A stretch of 64,000 nucleotides of DNA from an uncultured Lachnospiraceae bacterium (GTDB lineage Bacteria; Bacillota; Clostridia; Lachnospirales; Lachnospiraceae). The stretch is taken from positions 38,107-102,106 of the forward strand of contig CAJUEX010000006.1 of NCBI GenBank assembly GCA_910585715.1, read 5' to 3'. The notes under the pieces are model-generated. The model searched no databases, had not been told where the DNA came from, and saw only the letters and a program-made list of their open reading frames with translations. The translations under genes were made by a program, and so were the position numbers. Of this stretch, positions 1 through 9,599 are shown in pieces; the stretch's first letter is position 1; each line of letters starts with the position of its first letter.

Positions 1-293
1 GGCTAGTAAAAGTGTTGTAAAGTAATTATAGTTAAATATAGTTGTGAGTGGATGAGAATAATTGAAAGTTATTTATTGCATATAATAATAAATACATATA
101 TGTATGGTCAAATATTATCCGGAAAACATGTAATGGAAGCAATAACAAATGCAATAATGAAGAAAAAAATACAAGCTATACGAAAAATATCTTTTTATAA
201 CTTTAATGATAAAGCATAGGTATATGCTCAGATAAGAGCTTTTACTCTAATAATTATTTAAATCTATTCTGTGAATGTTTAGCTAATTAACTA
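1..293. other. AT-rich flank, no gene seen
   Basis: This stretch is strongly AT-rich and ends at the IS630-type element. The only open stretch is a 28-codon frame at 133-219 (Met-Glu-Ala-Ile-Thr...) with no convincing ribosome-binding site. I see no recognisable gene, RNA or repeat. Confidence 0.5.
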
Positions 294-1426
294 GTGCGCT
301 GACCTGTTGATATTTAGCAATACTACCACCTCGTTAAGAGGCAGTAGTAAATGTGGGATACAACGAGCTAAGCTTCGTTCTGGCATCGCTGGTTCTAAAA
401 TGCCAGTTGACCTTCGCTGCCAGTGTATTCCGTTCCGTTTCCCATGCGGATAGTTCCCTGCGTAATAGCCCTATTTCAGCGATGCGGCGGCTGAGGCATT
501 GCCTGGTCATTACATTCAGCTCTATTTCAGCGATGTCCAGCCAGCTCCCATGCTTTGGTGTATAGTGTATTTCCAACTTTTTCGTGATACGCCTTGCTTC
601 CTCCGGCGGATACCGTTTGTACAGGGAGGCCGGTTTGTGCGTGTTCAGATTATCCATCACAAGGACAATCTTCTCAGCATCAGGGTACATGGTGTCCACC
701 AGATACTTGATTTCTTCCGCCCAGTCAACGGCTGTGCGGTGTTCCCGTACACTCACATGGTGGACCCCTCCGAGTGCTTCCACAAAGGCAAAGATGCTGA
801 CAGTGCCATTGCGGACATCCTCCATGCAGGCTATGAACTCCGGGTCTTCTTTTGCGGGGATGCACCAGTATTCGTTTTTGTGAGGTCAAAGTTTGTTTTT
901 TTTAAAGTATTGCGGATTGCCTCCCTGCCTACCGGGGTTTCCAGGATTACTTTGGATTCTTCCTCAAGCAGGCGGATTGTCCACCGCGAATGCCCCTCCG
1001 GTACGGGGCCGCAGGCAAGCTCAATCAGCCTGGCTTCTGTGCGTCCGTCAACCTTGCGCCTTGCATTATCTGAATTTATGCTCCTTTTAAATTCAGTGAC
1101 AGCATCAATGCCGCCACTCATATATTTTGTCACAGTGTTGGTGACAGTTGCCATGCAGACACCATTGGATTTTGCACTTTGTTCATGGGTTAAGGCTTTC
1201 CCGTGCGTTTCGTCCAGATCGAGAATAATCTGGCATCTGCTGCGGATAGTTTTTGAAGTTTCTTTCTTACGGATAACAGATTTCAACTTTTTTAATTCAT
1301 TTTCCGTAAGATGGATACTGTACTTTTTTGGTCTTGCCATAGGAATCACCGCCGTTTCTTTTATTATACATCAGAACAACTGTGATTACCAGAATTATTT
1401 GGTTAAATATCAACAGGTCAGTACAC
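294..1426 (-). mobile_element. IS630-family insertion sequence (inactive-looking copy)
   Basis: The element is bounded by 23-bp imperfect inverted repeats at 294-316 and 1404-1426, which match at 21 of 23 positions and share the core CTGACCTGTTGATATTTA. A TA dinucleotide (292-293) sits outside the left end, as expected for IS630/Tc1 target choice; the right flank reads TG, so one copy of the target TA appears mutated. The only gene inside is a broken transposase on the minus strand. Length is about 1.13 kb, typical of the family. Confidence 0.8.
334..1340 (-). pseudogene. IS630-family DDE transposase, frameshifted and internally deleted
   Basis: The N-terminal half (start 1340, Met-Ala-Arg-Pro-Lys-Lys) carries the helix-turn-helix region, and the C-terminal half carries the family hallmarks DNLNTH and HGSWLDIAEIE plus the closing NWHFRTSDARTKL. 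The reading frame shifts by one base near 874-880, beside an A5 run on the coding strand, so the two halves are in different frames. The family continuation EYWCIP...EFIACMEDV is intact in the second frame. At about 813/814, MEDV is joined directly to RNGT. From memory of the family, some 35-40 residues that include the first catalytic Asp are missing there, so the copy should be dead even if the frameshift were programmed. Confidence 0.8.
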
Positions 1427-2502
1427 TGGATTTTTGCGTAGCTGACACTGGCGCCGAAACTGGAATGAATACAAAATCTATTTCAAAATTTCACATAAAG
1501 ATATATGCAGTTAGAATAAAAAAGAATATGTTGAGCAAATGTCGAAGATATTGAGAAGGAAAAGATAAATAGAAAATTTTGAAAAAACATATGAGGAAAC
1601 CGGGCTGTTCAATAAAAATGTTGACACAGTTACAATTAACAAAGCTTTTTGGTTTTTGAATTTAAAAAGTACCAAAGAGTATGCCAGGGAATGCTTAAAA
1701 GACAGATAAAGTTATTCAACTTAATGAGCGAATTATATTAATTTGTGGTATTTTTTTCATGCATGGGATGAGCAGTAAAAGGACTTGGGGATGTAGGAGA
1801 TATAAGTTTCCATACATTTAACGCAGGGGTATCAAGGTCTGTTTGAAAAGGATGTTTATTTGAGATAGACATATGATGCAATCTGATAACCAATCGAAGT
1901 TTAAAAGACAGTTGTTGAAGACTCTGTTCATAGCACCGATTCTTTCCGTACAGATATTCTTACATATTTTTGGGGAAATGGTGATACAGTCTTTATCAAG
2001 GATAAGGCCAATTTTCTTGAAAGATGTACCTTTGTTAAGTTCTGTCTTCTAAAGTCATATGTTTGTTTTTGTTCATAGTATTTTTTTTCATCAATGAATG
2101 TCGGGAGAAGCGGTAATATTTGCTAAATTAAGTAATAGAAGATTTAGTAATACTGCATTCCATATTTAAAATATGTTGAATTCGGAAAGATTAAATTCCA
2201 TCCTAAGAAAAATTTGGTTTTGCAATAAGAATAAAACTTATAAATGACGAAAAGTTATTGACGTGCTGAGAAATGTGTGGTAAGCTACATATAAATTAAG
2301 TAAAATGGCTGTTGGTGAAATGGAGCGAAATTTTATAATGATATTTGAAACATGTGAGAATATTTTGTGAAAGGATAATGATAGTGCTTATGAGGATACG
2401 GAATTAATGAAAATGATATCAAGAGATTTGGGACAGATGTAAGTTGTAGAAAAGTTTTTTGAGAGACGGATAAATTGAAGTTGAATTTATAAGGAGAAAA
2501 TC
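1427..2502. other. Decayed AT-rich region upstream of the PKS/NRPS cluster
   Basis: There is no intact gene in about 1.07 kb. Short open stretches with coding-like composition remain: 1572-1709 (plus, 45 residues, containing TVTINKAFWFLNLKS), about 1905-2079 (plus, containing DSFRTDILTYFWGNGD) and a few shorter ones up to 2440. I could not assign them to a family. They look like remnants of earlier genes. No clear sigma-A promoter for the downstream operon could be picked out; the ribosome-binding site AAGGAG lies just before 2503. Confidence 0.5.
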
Positions 2503-3240
2503 ATGAGGTTGATTATTTTACCACATGCAGGCAGCGGGGCGTCATATTACTTTAGATGGGTTAAAAATTTCGAAAAAGAATTAAAAGTATCTGTTGTGCA
2601 GTATCCAATGAGAGAGCAGAAGTATAAGGAACCAATGCCAGGCACGATACAAGAACTTGCTGAGAAAATATTTGAAGAGCATAAGGAGTGGTTTAAGGAA
2701 CCTTTTGCTATTTGGGGACATAGTTTTGGTAGTACTTTAGGCTATGAGATTTTAAAGCTTGTTCAGGAAAAACTTAAAAGGAGTCCTGTTGTATTTTTTA
2801 GCTCGGGTGCATCTGCCCCTTGTGATGAATCAGAACAACTGCCTGAAAAGATATCAACTGATAAGATTGTGTTGTTGGACACATTGAAAAAAATAGGTGG
2901 AATAGCTCAAGAGATGTATGAAAATCAGGATTTCATGGATTATTTTTTGCCTATCATTTCAATGGATATAAATTTACTGAAAAAATATCAGGATGATGCT
3001 TTCATAAAAATTCCATGCCCGTTGGTTTTGCTTGAAGGTGATGATGATATGTTTGATTTTTCAAACTGGGACAAATATCAGGATGAATTTGAATTAGAAG
3101 TCAGATTCTTCAAAGGAAGTCATTTCTTTTTTGAAGAGAATGTGGGAGAGTTTGTATCTCATATTCATAACTGTATTAAAAAATATGAAATGCATAGTCA
3201 GTCAGATTCTTGGGGGATTTATGGAGTTGTTAGAAATTAG
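2503..3240 (+). CDS. Type II (editing) thioesterase of the PKS/NRPS cluster
   Basis: This 245-aa alpha/beta-hydrolase matches free-standing type II thioesterases such as SrfAD, GrsT and RifR. They hydrolyse wrongly loaded or stalled acyl groups from carrier proteins. The nucleophile motif GHSFGS places the serine at residue 74. The late catalytic histidine is in GSHFFF (His207), and an acidic residue of the LEGDDD stretch lies between. The N-terminus LIILPHAGSGASYY is the usual first strand and oxyanion loop. Start ATG has AAGGAG about 8 bases upstream. It is the first gene of the run, and its end overlaps the next start (3221). No integrated TE is present in the megasynthases, so this protein could also take part in release; that is inference. 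Confidence 0.9.
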   Translation: MRLIILPHAGSGASYYFRWVKNFEKELKVSVVQYPMREQKYKEPMPGTIQELAEKIFEEHKEWFKEPFAIWGHSFGSTLGYEILKLVQEKLKRSPVVFFSSGASAPCDESEQLPEKISTDKIVLLDTLKKIGGIAQEMYENQDFMDYFLPIISMDINLLKKYQDDAFIKIPCPLVLLEGDDDMFDFSNWDKYQDEFELEVRFFKGSHFFFEENVGEFVSHIHNCIKKYEMHSQSDSWGIYGVVRN

Positions 3241-4147
3241 GAATGTCGAAAAAAGCTTTGGGAAACATAAGGTGTTAAAAGGGCTTTCCTTTGATATAGA
3301 GAAGGGTGATATATATGGCTTTTTAGGACCTAATGGGGCTGGAAAAAGTACTACTATAAATATAATGTCGACGATTTTAAAAGCTGATAAGGGCGATATT
3401 TTGTACAAAGGGAAAAAAGTAAACGATAATTGGGATGATTATAAAAATGCTTTGGGTGTCGTTCCACAAAATATTGCATTATATGAAAATATTACTGCCT
3501 TTGGTAATTTAGATTTTTTTTCACAATTCTATATAAGGAATAAGAGTGAAAGGCGATGTCGATGCGAGGAAGTATTAAATTTAGTTGGATTAGAGAAGCA
3601 TAGGAATGAAATTCCAGGGCATTTCTCAGGTGGAATGAAAAGGCGATTGAATTTAGCATGTTCCATAATTCACAAGCCGAAAATTTTAATTTTGGATGAA
3701 CCTACAGTTGGAGTGGATCCGCAGTCTAGAAACAAAATAATGGAGCTTCTGCGTAAACTTAATGATATGGGAACCACAATTATTTATACATCACACTATA
3801 TGGAAGAAGTAGAGGGCATTTGTAATAAGGTTGCAATAATTGATGATGGAAAAATTATTAAAAAGGGTCTTATAAATGAAATTCTTTCGAGGAATAGGGA
3901 TATATACATAATTAAGTGCAAAAAGTTTGATGATGCTGTTGTTAAAAAGCTATGCGAAATGGAAGAAGTATTTGATGTGAAAGTATCTGACCATATTAAG
4001 ATTGAAATCAGGACAAAAGAAACAACTTTCAGAAGTATCATGATGCTATTTATAGAAAATAATATTGAAATAACAGAAATCCGCAAGGAAAATGAAAATT
4101 TGGAAAGAATTTTTTTGAATCTGACAGGAAAAAAACTTCGAGACTAG
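3221..4147 (+). CDS. ABC transporter ATP-binding protein (ABC-2 / drug-export type)
   Basis: This 308-aa ATPase has Walker A GPNGAGKST, signature SGGMKRR, Walker B ILILDEPTVGVD and the H-loop region TSHYMEE. The C-terminal extension of about 80 residues is typical of DrrA/CcmA-like exporter ATPases. I chose ATG 3221 (Met-Glu-Leu-Leu-Glu-Ile-Arg) because it begins exactly where the family does and follows a G-rich site; an upstream in-frame Met at 3131 would give a non-homologous leader inside the thioesterase gene. The start overlaps the thioesterase end by 20 bases, and its stop overlaps the GTG of the next gene, so the genes are probably translationally coupled. It most likely powers the two permeases that follow, for export of or immunity to the product. 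Confidence 0.9.
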   Translation: MELLEIRNVEKSFGKHKVLKGLSFDIEKGDIYGFLGPNGAGKSTTINIMSTILKADKGDILYKGKKVNDNWDDYKNALGVVPQNIALYENITAFGNLDFFSQFYIRNKSERRCRCEEVLNLVGLEKHRNEIPGHFSGGMKRRLNLACSIIHKPKILILDEPTVGVDPQSRNKIMELLRKLNDMGTTIIYTSHYMEEVEGICNKVAIIDDGKIIKKGLINEILSRNRDIYIIKCKKFDDAVVKKLCEMEEVFDVKVSDHIKIEIRTKETTFRSIMMLFIENNIEITEIRKENENLERIFLNLTGKKLRD

Positions 4148-4887
4148 TGAGAGTACATATGGGGAAATTACTATATTTTCAATTTATAAAAATCTGCAAA
4201 AATAAAAATATAATTTTTCAATTTATGATTCTTCCTATTTTATTAATTTCCGTAATAAGTTATTTACTATCTGAAAATTTCCAAAGCTATGGAGAATCTG
4301 TCAGTTATTATTTTTTCCCAGTTATGCTTTTTATGTATGTAGGATACGGAGTAAACAGTTCTTTTTCGTTTTTGGATTTGGCAAATATTGAAGGTAATAG
4401 ACGACTGTTTTTTATGCCTGTAAAAAAAGAATGGATAATTATCTCTCATGTTTTTTCTCAAACAATGTTTGGTGTATTCTCCTTATTTGTAAATTATCTC
4501 GTTTCATATATTTTATTTCGCAATTATTATAGCAACTTTGTATTTTCTTTTTTTGCACTGTCTATACTGATATTTTTGTCAAATGCTTTAGGGATATGGA
4601 TTACAATTTTTATCACCAATACGATTGTAATAGAAGAAATATTTACTGTTATACAAATAGTTCTCGCATTGCTGGGGGGGGGGTTCTACTCGCTGGAAAG
4701 AATAGCTAATATACCAAGATTCATAGTGTATTTGTCACCGCTTAAGTGGCTTCTAGATGTGATTAACGTATATACATATACAGGAAAGATAAGGGGGATA
4801 GTGTTTTTGATTTTTGGAATGATGTGTATTAGCATCATTGCATTAGCGTCTGTTTACAAAAGATTTGACCCCTATAAATACATTTAG
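4147..4887 (+). CDS. ABC-2 type permease subunit 1
   Basis: This 246-aa integral membrane protein has about six hydrophobic segments and the layout of ABC-2/DrrB permeases. The frame can open at GTG 4147, overlapping the preceding stop by one base, or at ATG 4159 (Met-Gly-Lys-Leu). Neither has a strong ribosome-binding site, which fits translational coupling. It contains an uninterrupted run of ten G residues (4674-4683) encoding part of Leu-Leu-Gly-Gly-Gly, very unusual in such an AT-rich gene; a slip there would truncate the protein. It probably forms the channel together with the next gene. Confidence 0.8.
   Translation: MRVHMGKLLYFQFIKICKNKNIIFQFMILPILLISVISYLLSENFQSYGESVSYYFFPVMLFMYVGYGVNSSFSFLDLANIEGNRRLFFMPVKKEWIIISHVFSQTMFGVFSLFVNYLVSYILFRNYYSNFVFSFFALSILIFLSNALGIWITIFITNTIVIEEIFTVIQIVLALLGGGFYSLERIANIPRFIVYLSPLKWLLDVINVYTYTGKIRGIVFLIFGMMCISIIALASVYKRFDPYKYI
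4674..4683 (+). repeat. Poly-G(10) tract inside permease gene
   Basis: Ten consecutive G bases sit within the coding region of the ABC-2 permease. They are in frame in this copy. Homopolymer G tracts of this length are known slippage sites in phase-variable genes of other bacteria. Here this is only a possibility; an assembly or sequencing length error in the tract is also possible. Confidence 0.7.
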
Positions 4888-4902
4888 AAGGACACGGAGA
4901 TA

Positions 4903-5862
4903 ATGAAGGTTATTACATTGGTAAAAATCAATTTTATGCAATTTTTTCGGAACTATTTCATTTTAGGGAGTCTGATAATTGGAATTCCTATAATGTTATG
5001 GCTTGGATTTGTTTTTAGTAATGATGGGAACATATTGAAGTTCAGAGTAGGAATTGATATAAAAGATAGTTCGCAAAGGGAATATGTGATTCAAAATCTT
5101 GGTGGCACAGGAAGGTTTGAATGCCTTGTCTTGGACAGTGAAGAAATTAGCGCAGATGAAAATGCGGATACCGAATATGTGGCAACTGTCACAGCAGGTG
5201 GCGCTAATGAGCTATTTGTTACGGGAAAAGGAACTAATACCTATGTAGAAGAAATCGAATACATATTAGGTCTGAGGAGTACGAATAATCATTACATTAG
5301 TGCGTTACAAAAAACAACTGGATTTTTGATAGTTTTTATACTGATGATTTCAAAACTGCTTCAGGGATCACATTTTGTGGAACGGGAGAATGGTATCTTA
5401 TGCAGGCTGTTCAGTGGAAACATAACATGGAAACAGTACATTTTTTCACAATTACTGGCTAATTTCCTAGAGGTTTTTTCATCGGTAGTTCTGATGACGG
5501 TTATATGCTCCGTGCTATTTCATAATATATTCACTTGGAATTTGGGGGTAATTGTTGGAATAGAATTTGTGATATGTATTTTTGCAGCAAGCTTTTCAAA
5601 CTGTATATTTTATTCTTTCGATGACAAGATTACAATTGAATTTGTGTCTAGCCTTGTTATATTGGTATCGTCCATTTTGGGCGGATGTCTTATCGACATG
5701 AAAGATCAAAATATAGCCATGCGTGCTTTTAGAGATATTCTACCTCAAAAAAGTATATTGAACATTTTGAAATTAAATGATGTTAAGTCATATTTCTATA
5801 TTTCAATTTGGATCGTTGCGTTATTGATTATCGGGTATTTAAGAGGAAAGAGGATTAAATAA
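4903..5862 (+). CDS. ABC-2 type permease subunit 2
   Basis: This 319-aa protein has an N-terminal membrane anchor (residues 14-33), a soluble outside loop of about 110 residues and then about five membrane segments from residue 140 on. This is the usual ABC-2 membrane protein pattern. The motif region TGFLIVFILMISKLLQG...RENGILCRLFSG corresponds to the first helix and coupling loop of ABC-2 permeases. The ATG has a purine-rich site (AAGGACACGGAG). It lies 15 bp after the first permease and 2 bp before the FAAL gene. Together with 3221 and 4147 it forms a complete one-ATPase/two-permease exporter. Confidence 0.85.
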   Translation: MKVITLVKINFMQFFRNYFILGSLIIGIPIMLWLGFVFSNDGNILKFRVGIDIKDSSQREYVIQNLGGTGRFECLVLDSEEISADENADTEYVATVTAGGANELFVTGKGTNTYVEEIEYILGLRSTNNHYISALQKTTGFLIVFILMISKLLQGSHFVERENGILCRLFSGNITWKQYIFSQLLANFLEVFSSVVLMTVICSVLFHNIFTWNLGVIVGIEFVICIFAASFSNCIFYSFDDKITIEFVSSLVILVSSILGGCLIDMKDQNIAMRAFRDILPQKSILNILKLNDVKSYFYISIWIVALLIIGYLRGKRIK

Positions 5863-5864
5863 AA

Positions 5865-8360
5865 ATGGAATTTCAAACATTACAAGAAGTTATTTTAAAG
5901 TGGAAGGATACGGGAGATAAAGGAATTGACTTTGTAACTACAGAAAAGGAAAGAGAATTTGTTTCTTATAAAGATGTATACCAGGAGGCTTGGGGATATC
6001 TTGGAGCGTTAAATGAAAAAGGATTGAAGGAAAACGATAAACTTATTTTTCAATTAGAAGACAATAAAAAGTTTGTTATAATGTTTTGGGCATGCATCTT
6101 GGGCAGGATAATACCTGTGCCGTTGGCTACAGTAAATTCAGAAGAATACATGAAAAAAATGTATAAAATAGGAAAAATCCTGAATAGTGCATATGCTTTA
6201 TTCGAGGCAAATACAAAAGATCTGTTCATGGGCATATCAAACAGAAACCCTGATGTGTATAGTGAGCTGCAAAAAAATATCACATTTTTGGATTTCGAGC
6301 AACTTACAAAAGGAGATGGAGAAATAAAGAAGTGCAACCCTAAAGATATAGCATTTATTCAGTTTACTTCTGGATCAACCGGAAGTCCAAAGGGAGTAAT
6401 GCTGAAGCATAGAAATCTTGTTGCAAATATAGATGCGATTTTATCTAAGGCTGAAGTTACGGATAAAGACAGTAGCCTTAGTTGGATGCCACTGAGTCAT
6501 GATATGGGCTTAATTGGTTTTCATTTATCACCTTTTGCAAAGGGAATAAATCATTATATTATTCCAACGCGTTCCTTTGTATTAAATCCTTTAATGTGGC
6601 TTAGAATTGCAACTGAGTATAAGGCAACCGTTCTATCTTCCCCCAATTTTGGATATATATACTACTTAAAAGCATATAGACGTAATAAGGAAGGGTATAC
6701 ACTTGATTTAAGTAACATACGAGTTATCTTTAATGGGGCAGAGCCTATTTCTGTAGATACATGCAACGAGTTCTTGGAAGAAATGTCTATCTTTGGATTA
6801 AGAAAAAATGCAATGTTTACCGTATATGGATTAGCAGAAGCATGTTTAGCGGTGGCATTTCCTAATGTGGATGATGAACTTAGATATGTTCAGGTAGACA
6901 GAAGACATTTAGGCAATGGAGAAAATGTAGTGTTAGAGGATGGTCCTCTGTCTTTAAAATGTGTTATTGAAGGAAAAGCTGTAAAGCACTGTGAGATAGA
7001 AATAAGAGACGAATATGGAGCCGCATTGCCAGAAGACATTGTTGGATATATTTGCATCAAAGGAAAAAATGTTACAGAAGGTTTTATTAATGATAGCGAA
7101 AAAACAAAAGAAGTCATTGATGAGAACGGATGGTTAAATACAGGAGATTTAGGATTTTTACACAACGATGAATTGATAGTTACAGGAAGAGCGAAGGACA
7201 TAATATTTGTAAATGGAGCAAATTATTATTCATCTGATCTTGAGAATATTATTGTAAAAATTGATGGTATTAAATCAGGAAAAATTGCTGTATGTGCATG
7301 CCAAACAGATGAAAGGGCAGATGATGATGTAGTTATTTTTCTTGCCCAAAAGATGAAGAAGGATATTTTGTTGGACAAGATTGAGCAAATAAAAACAATT
7401 TTGTGGATTGAAGCAGGTATCCCAGTGAATCATATCATACCTGTAAAAATAATTCCTAAAACAACAAGCGGGAAAATCCAGCATTATAAGCTGGCTGAGC
7501 AGTATAGGAATCATGAATTTGATAATGTGATTGCTGATATAGAAGAAATAAAGGATGAACAACAAAAAAGAAAATCTGCAGGCGATTCTTATACAGAAAC
7601 AGAGAAGACATTAGTTCAGATGTATAAGGAAATATTCCAGATTAAGGATATAAATATTGATGAGAATATTACTCATTACGGAGCAAATTCATTGTTGCTT
7701 ACGCAGATATACGCAAGGGTGAATGAGGCCTTCTCAAAAGATATTTCCATTTCTAATATATATGAGTGCTATACGATTCGAAAAATGGCGAAGTTCATTG
7801 ATGAACAGAAAAAATGTATTCCGTATTCTGCTCAGATTGGTAGCGAAAACGTAGATAGTATTCACAAGCATAGATATCAGTTTAATAAAGCTATCGGAAA
7901 TATATTGGATAATTTGGAAGGAAAGAAATATCCAAAGTATTTGTATTTGCTTGCGTGCTATTACGAAAATTGGATGGAACGTTTGAGTGATAATGATGAA
8001 ATAAAAGTGTTTATTTCATTTGATGAATGGGATTACTTTGCTCAGATCTGCATAAAGAACAGAGAGTATGAAGATCTGGAAGGGTTTATGGAACAATTGG
8101 AAAAGAGCGTTAGAGAGTGCTCTGGTCATATGGAATTTTCACGACTGGATGATGAGTTAAAAGTGAAAAACGAAGGTGCCATTTATTTGGGATTTGGATG
8201 CTGGAATAAAAAGATTACTGGAGAAATAAAGGATTTCTTTGATCACTTTATGTACTTTGATTCAGATACAATAGAAGGAAGATCGTATTCAACTTATTTT
8301 AATCAGAAAAGAAGTTTGGAAATTATGGATAGTATAGTTGATTTGGCATTGCAGATATGA
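5865..8360 (+). CDS. Fatty-acyl-AMP ligase fused to an acyl carrier protein, with extra C-terminal domain (loading module)
   Basis: This 831-aa protein is a loading enzyme. Residues about 1-560 are an adenylate-forming domain of the FAAL type. The A3 loop is FTSGSTGSPKG (about 167-177). The sequence SWMPLSHDMGLIGF is characteristic of FAAL proteins. A TGDLG/TGRAKDIIFVNG stretch and the terminal lysine of TTSGKIQ complete it. It should activate a free fatty acid as acyl-AMP and pass it to its own ACP (about 575-645), whose phosphopantetheine serine is Ser609 in GANSLLL, a variant of the usual GGDSL. Residues about 645-831 form a further domain of about 190 residues that I do not recognise; it has no obvious catalytic signature. 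The gene sits 2 bp after the permease and 15 bp before the acyltransferase. It defines the product as lipid-initiated. Confidence 0.88.
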   Translation: MEFQTLQEVILKWKDTGDKGIDFVTTEKEREFVSYKDVYQEAWGYLGALNEKGLKENDKLIFQLEDNKKFVIMFWACILGRIIPVPLATVNSEEYMKKMYKIGKILNSAYALFEANTKDLFMGISNRNPDVYSELQKNITFLDFEQLTKGDGEIKKCNPKDIAFIQFTSGSTGSPKGVMLKHRNLVANIDAILSKAEVTDKDSSLSWMPLSHDMGLIGFHLSPFAKGINHYIIPTRSFVLNPLMWLRIATEYKATVLSSPNFGYIYYLKAYRRNKEGYTLDLSNIRVIFNGAEPISVDTCNEFLEEMSIFGLRKNAMFTVYGLAEACLAVAFPNVDDELRYVQVDRRHLGNGENVVLEDGPLSLKCVIEGKAVKHCEIEIRDEYGAALPEDIVGYICIKGKNVTEGFINDSEKTKEVIDENGWLNTGDLGFLHNDELIVTGRAKDIIFVNGANYYSSDLENIIVKIDGIKSGKIAVCACQTDERADDDVVIFLAQKMKKDILLDKIEQIKTILWIEAGIPVNHIIPVKIIPKTTSGKIQHYKLAEQYRNHEFDNVIADIEEIKDEQQKRKSAGDSYTETEKTLVQMYKEIFQIKDINIDENITHYGANSLLLTQIYARVNEAFSKDISISNIYECYTIRKMAKFIDEQKKCIPYSAQIGSENVDSIHKHRYQFNKAIGNILDNLEGKKYPKYLYLLACYYENWMERLSDNDEIKVFISFDEWDYFAQICIKNREYEDLEGFMEQLEKSVRECSGHMEFSRLDDELKVKNEGAIYLGFGCWNKKITGEIKDFFDHFMYFDSDTIEGRSYSTYFNQKRSLEIMDSIVDLALQI

Positions 8361-8375
8361 GGCTGAGGAAAAGGT

Positions 8376-9581
8376 ATGGAAAAGTATGCAGTTATATTCC
8401 CGGGGCAAGGGGTACAGTTTTCGGGAATGGGAAAAAACATATATGAAAAATACGGAAAAATCCGCGAAATCTATAAGCTTGCTGGGAAGATATTGGATGT
8501 AGATATAAAAAATATCTGCTTTAATGGAACACAGGAGGAACTACGGCTGACCCAGAATGCACAGCCAGCTATATTGCTAACCAGTTATGCTTCTTATCTA
8601 GCAATGATTGAAGAAATTCAATGCAAACCAACTATCATGATGGGACATAGTTTGGGAGAAATTACAGCATTATTGGCAGCCGGAATCATGAAATTTGAAG
8701 ATGCACTTGGTTTGGTAAAGGCAAGAGCCATAGCTATGGACAGGGCAGTAGAAATGATGCCTGGAGCTATGTGCGCAGTAATGACACCTGATATAGAAAA
8801 GATTGAAATTGTTTGCAAGAAAATCAAGAAGAGCGGAGATTATGTAGAAATTGCAAACTATAATACCTTGTACCAAACAGTAATTTCTGGCACAGAAACA
8901 GCTATCATAAAAGCTTCCGAAATATTTAATACGTACAATATCAGATGTGTAAGGCTGAATGTTCAAGGAGCCTTTCACAGTAAGCTTATGGAATCGGCGG
9001 TTGAAGAGTTGGTTGCGACAGCAAATCAAATCTCATTTAAAGAAAGTGATATTGACGTAATTTCAAATGTGAATACAGAGTATTACTCTGAAATAGAAAA
9101 TATTCCTGATAATATTGGCAAACAGATTATCAGCCCTGTTTGTTGGACACATGGCCTTGAGAAAATAAAGCTGGAAGGAATAACGAATATCATAGATGTT
9201 GGCCCTGGAAATGTTGTAGCCAATATGGTCAGAAAACAGGAATGGTTCAAAAACGTCATGTCTGTAAAAGAGAATGAGGCGGAAATCATAAGGCTATTTC
9301 GTGAACATAAAAAAAAGAACCTGGTAAAGAAATGTCTAGCATTGGCTGTGTGTACTCCAAATTTTAATAGTGATGCAGCAGAATATCAATCTGGGGTTAT
9401 TCTTCCCTATAAAAAATTGTCTGAATTAAATGAAAAACTATTAAAAGAAAATAGGAGTGCAAACAAGCAGGAGGAGGCTGAGGCAGTCAAGCTTATAAGT
9501 ACTATTTTTGATACTAAAAAGATTACAAATGATGAAAGAAATAGAAGAATGTCTGAAATAGAAGAATGCATAAACTATTAA
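8376..9581 (+). CDS. Free-standing malonyl-CoA:ACP acyltransferase (trans-AT)
   Basis: This 401-aa FabD-like enzyme has the opening FPGQGVQFSGMG, the nucleophile motif GHSLGE (Ser92) and the histidine motif GAFHSKLM (His201). The FHS signature is associated with malonyl rather than methylmalonyl selectivity. Neither KS module downstream contains an AT domain, so this protein must supply malonyl units in trans to the ACPs. After the roughly 300-residue catalytic core comes a tail of about 100 residues (from LVKKCLALAVCTPN), which resembles the conserved extension of many trans-AT proteins. It is 18 bp upstream of the first megasynthase, with a ribosome-binding site GAGAGTG before that gene. 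Confidence 0.92.
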   Translation: MEKYAVIFPGQGVQFSGMGKNIYEKYGKIREIYKLAGKILDVDIKNICFNGTQEELRLTQNAQPAILLTSYASYLAMIEEIQCKPTIMMGHSLGEITALLAAGIMKFEDALGLVKARAIAMDRAVEMMPGAMCAVMTPDIEKIEIVCKKIKKSGDYVEIANYNTLYQTVISGTETAIIKASEIFNTYNIRCVRLNVQGAFHSKLMESAVEELVATANQISFKESDIDVISNVNTEYYSEIENIPDNIGKQIISPVCWTHGLEKIKLEGITNIIDVGPGNVVANMVRKQEWFKNVMSVKENEAEIIRLFREHKKKNLVKKCLALAVCTPNFNSDAAEYQSGVILPYKKLSELNEKLLKENRSANKQEEAEAVKLISTIFDTKKITNDERNRRMSEIEECINY

Positions 9582-9599
9582 AGAGAGTGTGAATGAATA

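Noticed and set aside
133..219. 28-codon frame at the left edge
   Set aside because: No ribosome-binding site and low-complexity Lys/Ile composition; chance frame in AT-rich DNA.
499..1554. 351-aa plus-strand open frame across the IS630 element
   Set aside because: It is antisense to a recognisable transposase; the minus-strand reading has family motifs and explains the open frame.
2258..2291. TTGACG...TACATA as the promoter of the biosynthetic operon
   Set aside because: Spacing (22 bp) is poor and the -10 box weak; I could not choose a promoter with confidence.
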